Assembly: GCA_020849195.1 (NCBI GenBank)
Contig: JADLGT010000136.1
Location: 1 to 5,441, forward strand
Length of the DNA: 5,441 nucleotides
From: Bacteroidia bacterium
GTDB taxonomy: Bacteria > Bacteroidota > Bacteroidia > JABDFU01
Direction of reading: 5' to 3'
The notes beneath the pieces are model-generated. The model ran no database searches. It was not told the origin of the DNA and saw only the letters and a list, made by a program, of their open reading frames with translations. Position 1 is the stretch's first letter. Each line of letters begins with the position of its first letter. The position numbers and the translations under genes were made by a program. This document shows positions 5,145 through 5,441 of the stretch, one piece after another.

Positions 5145-5441
5145 CATTCAGAGGTTTTAAGTTCGTTTTTTACCGCTTCCCCTATTATTGCCGTCCACAC
5201 CATTGTTGTAAAACCTTCTGAACTTACCCATACCGGGCGCACAATACCATTCACTGCGGAAATATTCAGGTAATCTCCCAAAAACAAAAAACTGTTTGGC
5301 TTAAAAGGTTTTTCATTTATTTTTTCGTTGGTAAATGTTTGACCTCCATCTGTCGACACGGCAAGAAAAACATCTGTCGTTTCATCTTTATAATTTCTGC
5401 GGTCGTAAAATATTACGTAAACATATCCCGTTGATTTGTCA
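5144..5441 (-). CDS. Sialidase-like BNR-repeat protein, C-terminal 98 residues only
   Basis: The frame is open from the right edge of the window to a TGA at 5144-5146, giving 98 residues. The GTG at 5357-5359 is an internal Val codon, not a start, because the same frame continues upstream as VYVIFYDRRNYKDETTDVFLA. The segment STDGGQTF (5333-5356) is an Asp-box of the BNR type (S-x-D-x-G-x-T-F), found in sialidases and other six-bladed beta-propellers. FLGDYLNISAVNG and RPVW (5228-5284) follow the pattern FxGDYxxIxAxNGxxxPxW that I associate with exo-alpha-sialidase-like proteins of Bacteroidetes. These would release or bind terminal sugars outside the cell. The catalytic residues and any signal peptide lie outside the window, so enzyme activity cannot be confirmed. 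The protein ends in ELKTSE without a visible type IX secretion sorting domain. Confidence 0.75.
   Translation of the reverse strand, partial: DKSTGYVYVIFYDRRNYKDETTDVFLAVSTDGGQTFTNEKINEKPFKPNSFLFLGDYLNISAVNGIVRPVWVSSEGFTTMVWTAIIGEAVKNELKTSE

Noticed and set aside
5357..5359. GTG as a start codon for a 71-residue protein ending at 5144
   Set aside because: The frame stays open upstream to the window edge and the upstream residues (VYVIFYDRRNY) belong to the same beta-propeller fold, so the codon is an internal Val.

Overview
The window looks like chromosomal DNA of a Bacteroidota (Bacteroidetes) bacterium. It is AT-rich and no start codon has a clear Shine-Dalgarno sequence. Two starts follow exact matches to the Bacteroidetes -7 promoter consensus TAnnTTTG, and the protein set (a small lipoprotein with a Pmp3/YqaE tail, a secreted muramidase, a BNR-repeat sialidase-like protein) fits that phylum. 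The genus cannot be told from the sequence.

Layout. At the left edge a minus-strand gene of unknown function is cut by the window (1-139). A gene-poor stretch follows (140-442). It holds three alternating copies of a 10-base motif, two of which form a terminator-like hairpin, then a short GC-rich palindrome, then the likely terminator of prfC. prfC (443-2047, minus) encodes peptide chain release factor 3 and starts a few bases after its promoter box. It diverges from a two-gene unit on the plus strand: a lipoprotein with a C-terminal Pmp3-type membrane hairpin (2175-2753) and, 10 bases later, pepT, peptidase T (2764-4008). After a 124-base gap with two hairpins comes a secreted lytic transglycosylase (4133-5104, plus). 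It converges with the 3' end of a sialidase-like gene entering from the right (5144-5441, minus).

How the genes relate. prfC (translation termination and ribosome recycling) and pepT (cytoplasmic tripeptide breakdown) are housekeeping genes. The transglycosylase and the sialidase-like protein act, or are predicted to act, outside the inner membrane on peptidoglycan or glycans. I see no multi-gene pathway or defence system here. The gene order looks like ordinary core genome with one accessory-looking gap at the left.

Most worth a second look: the lipoprotein-Pmp3 fusion, the mutually exclusive hairpins at 189-250, and a C8 tract inside the transglycosylase gene where a one-base slip in either direction truncates the protein. 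I found no convincing undescribed system, RNA gene, CRISPR array, insertion sequence or integron in the window.
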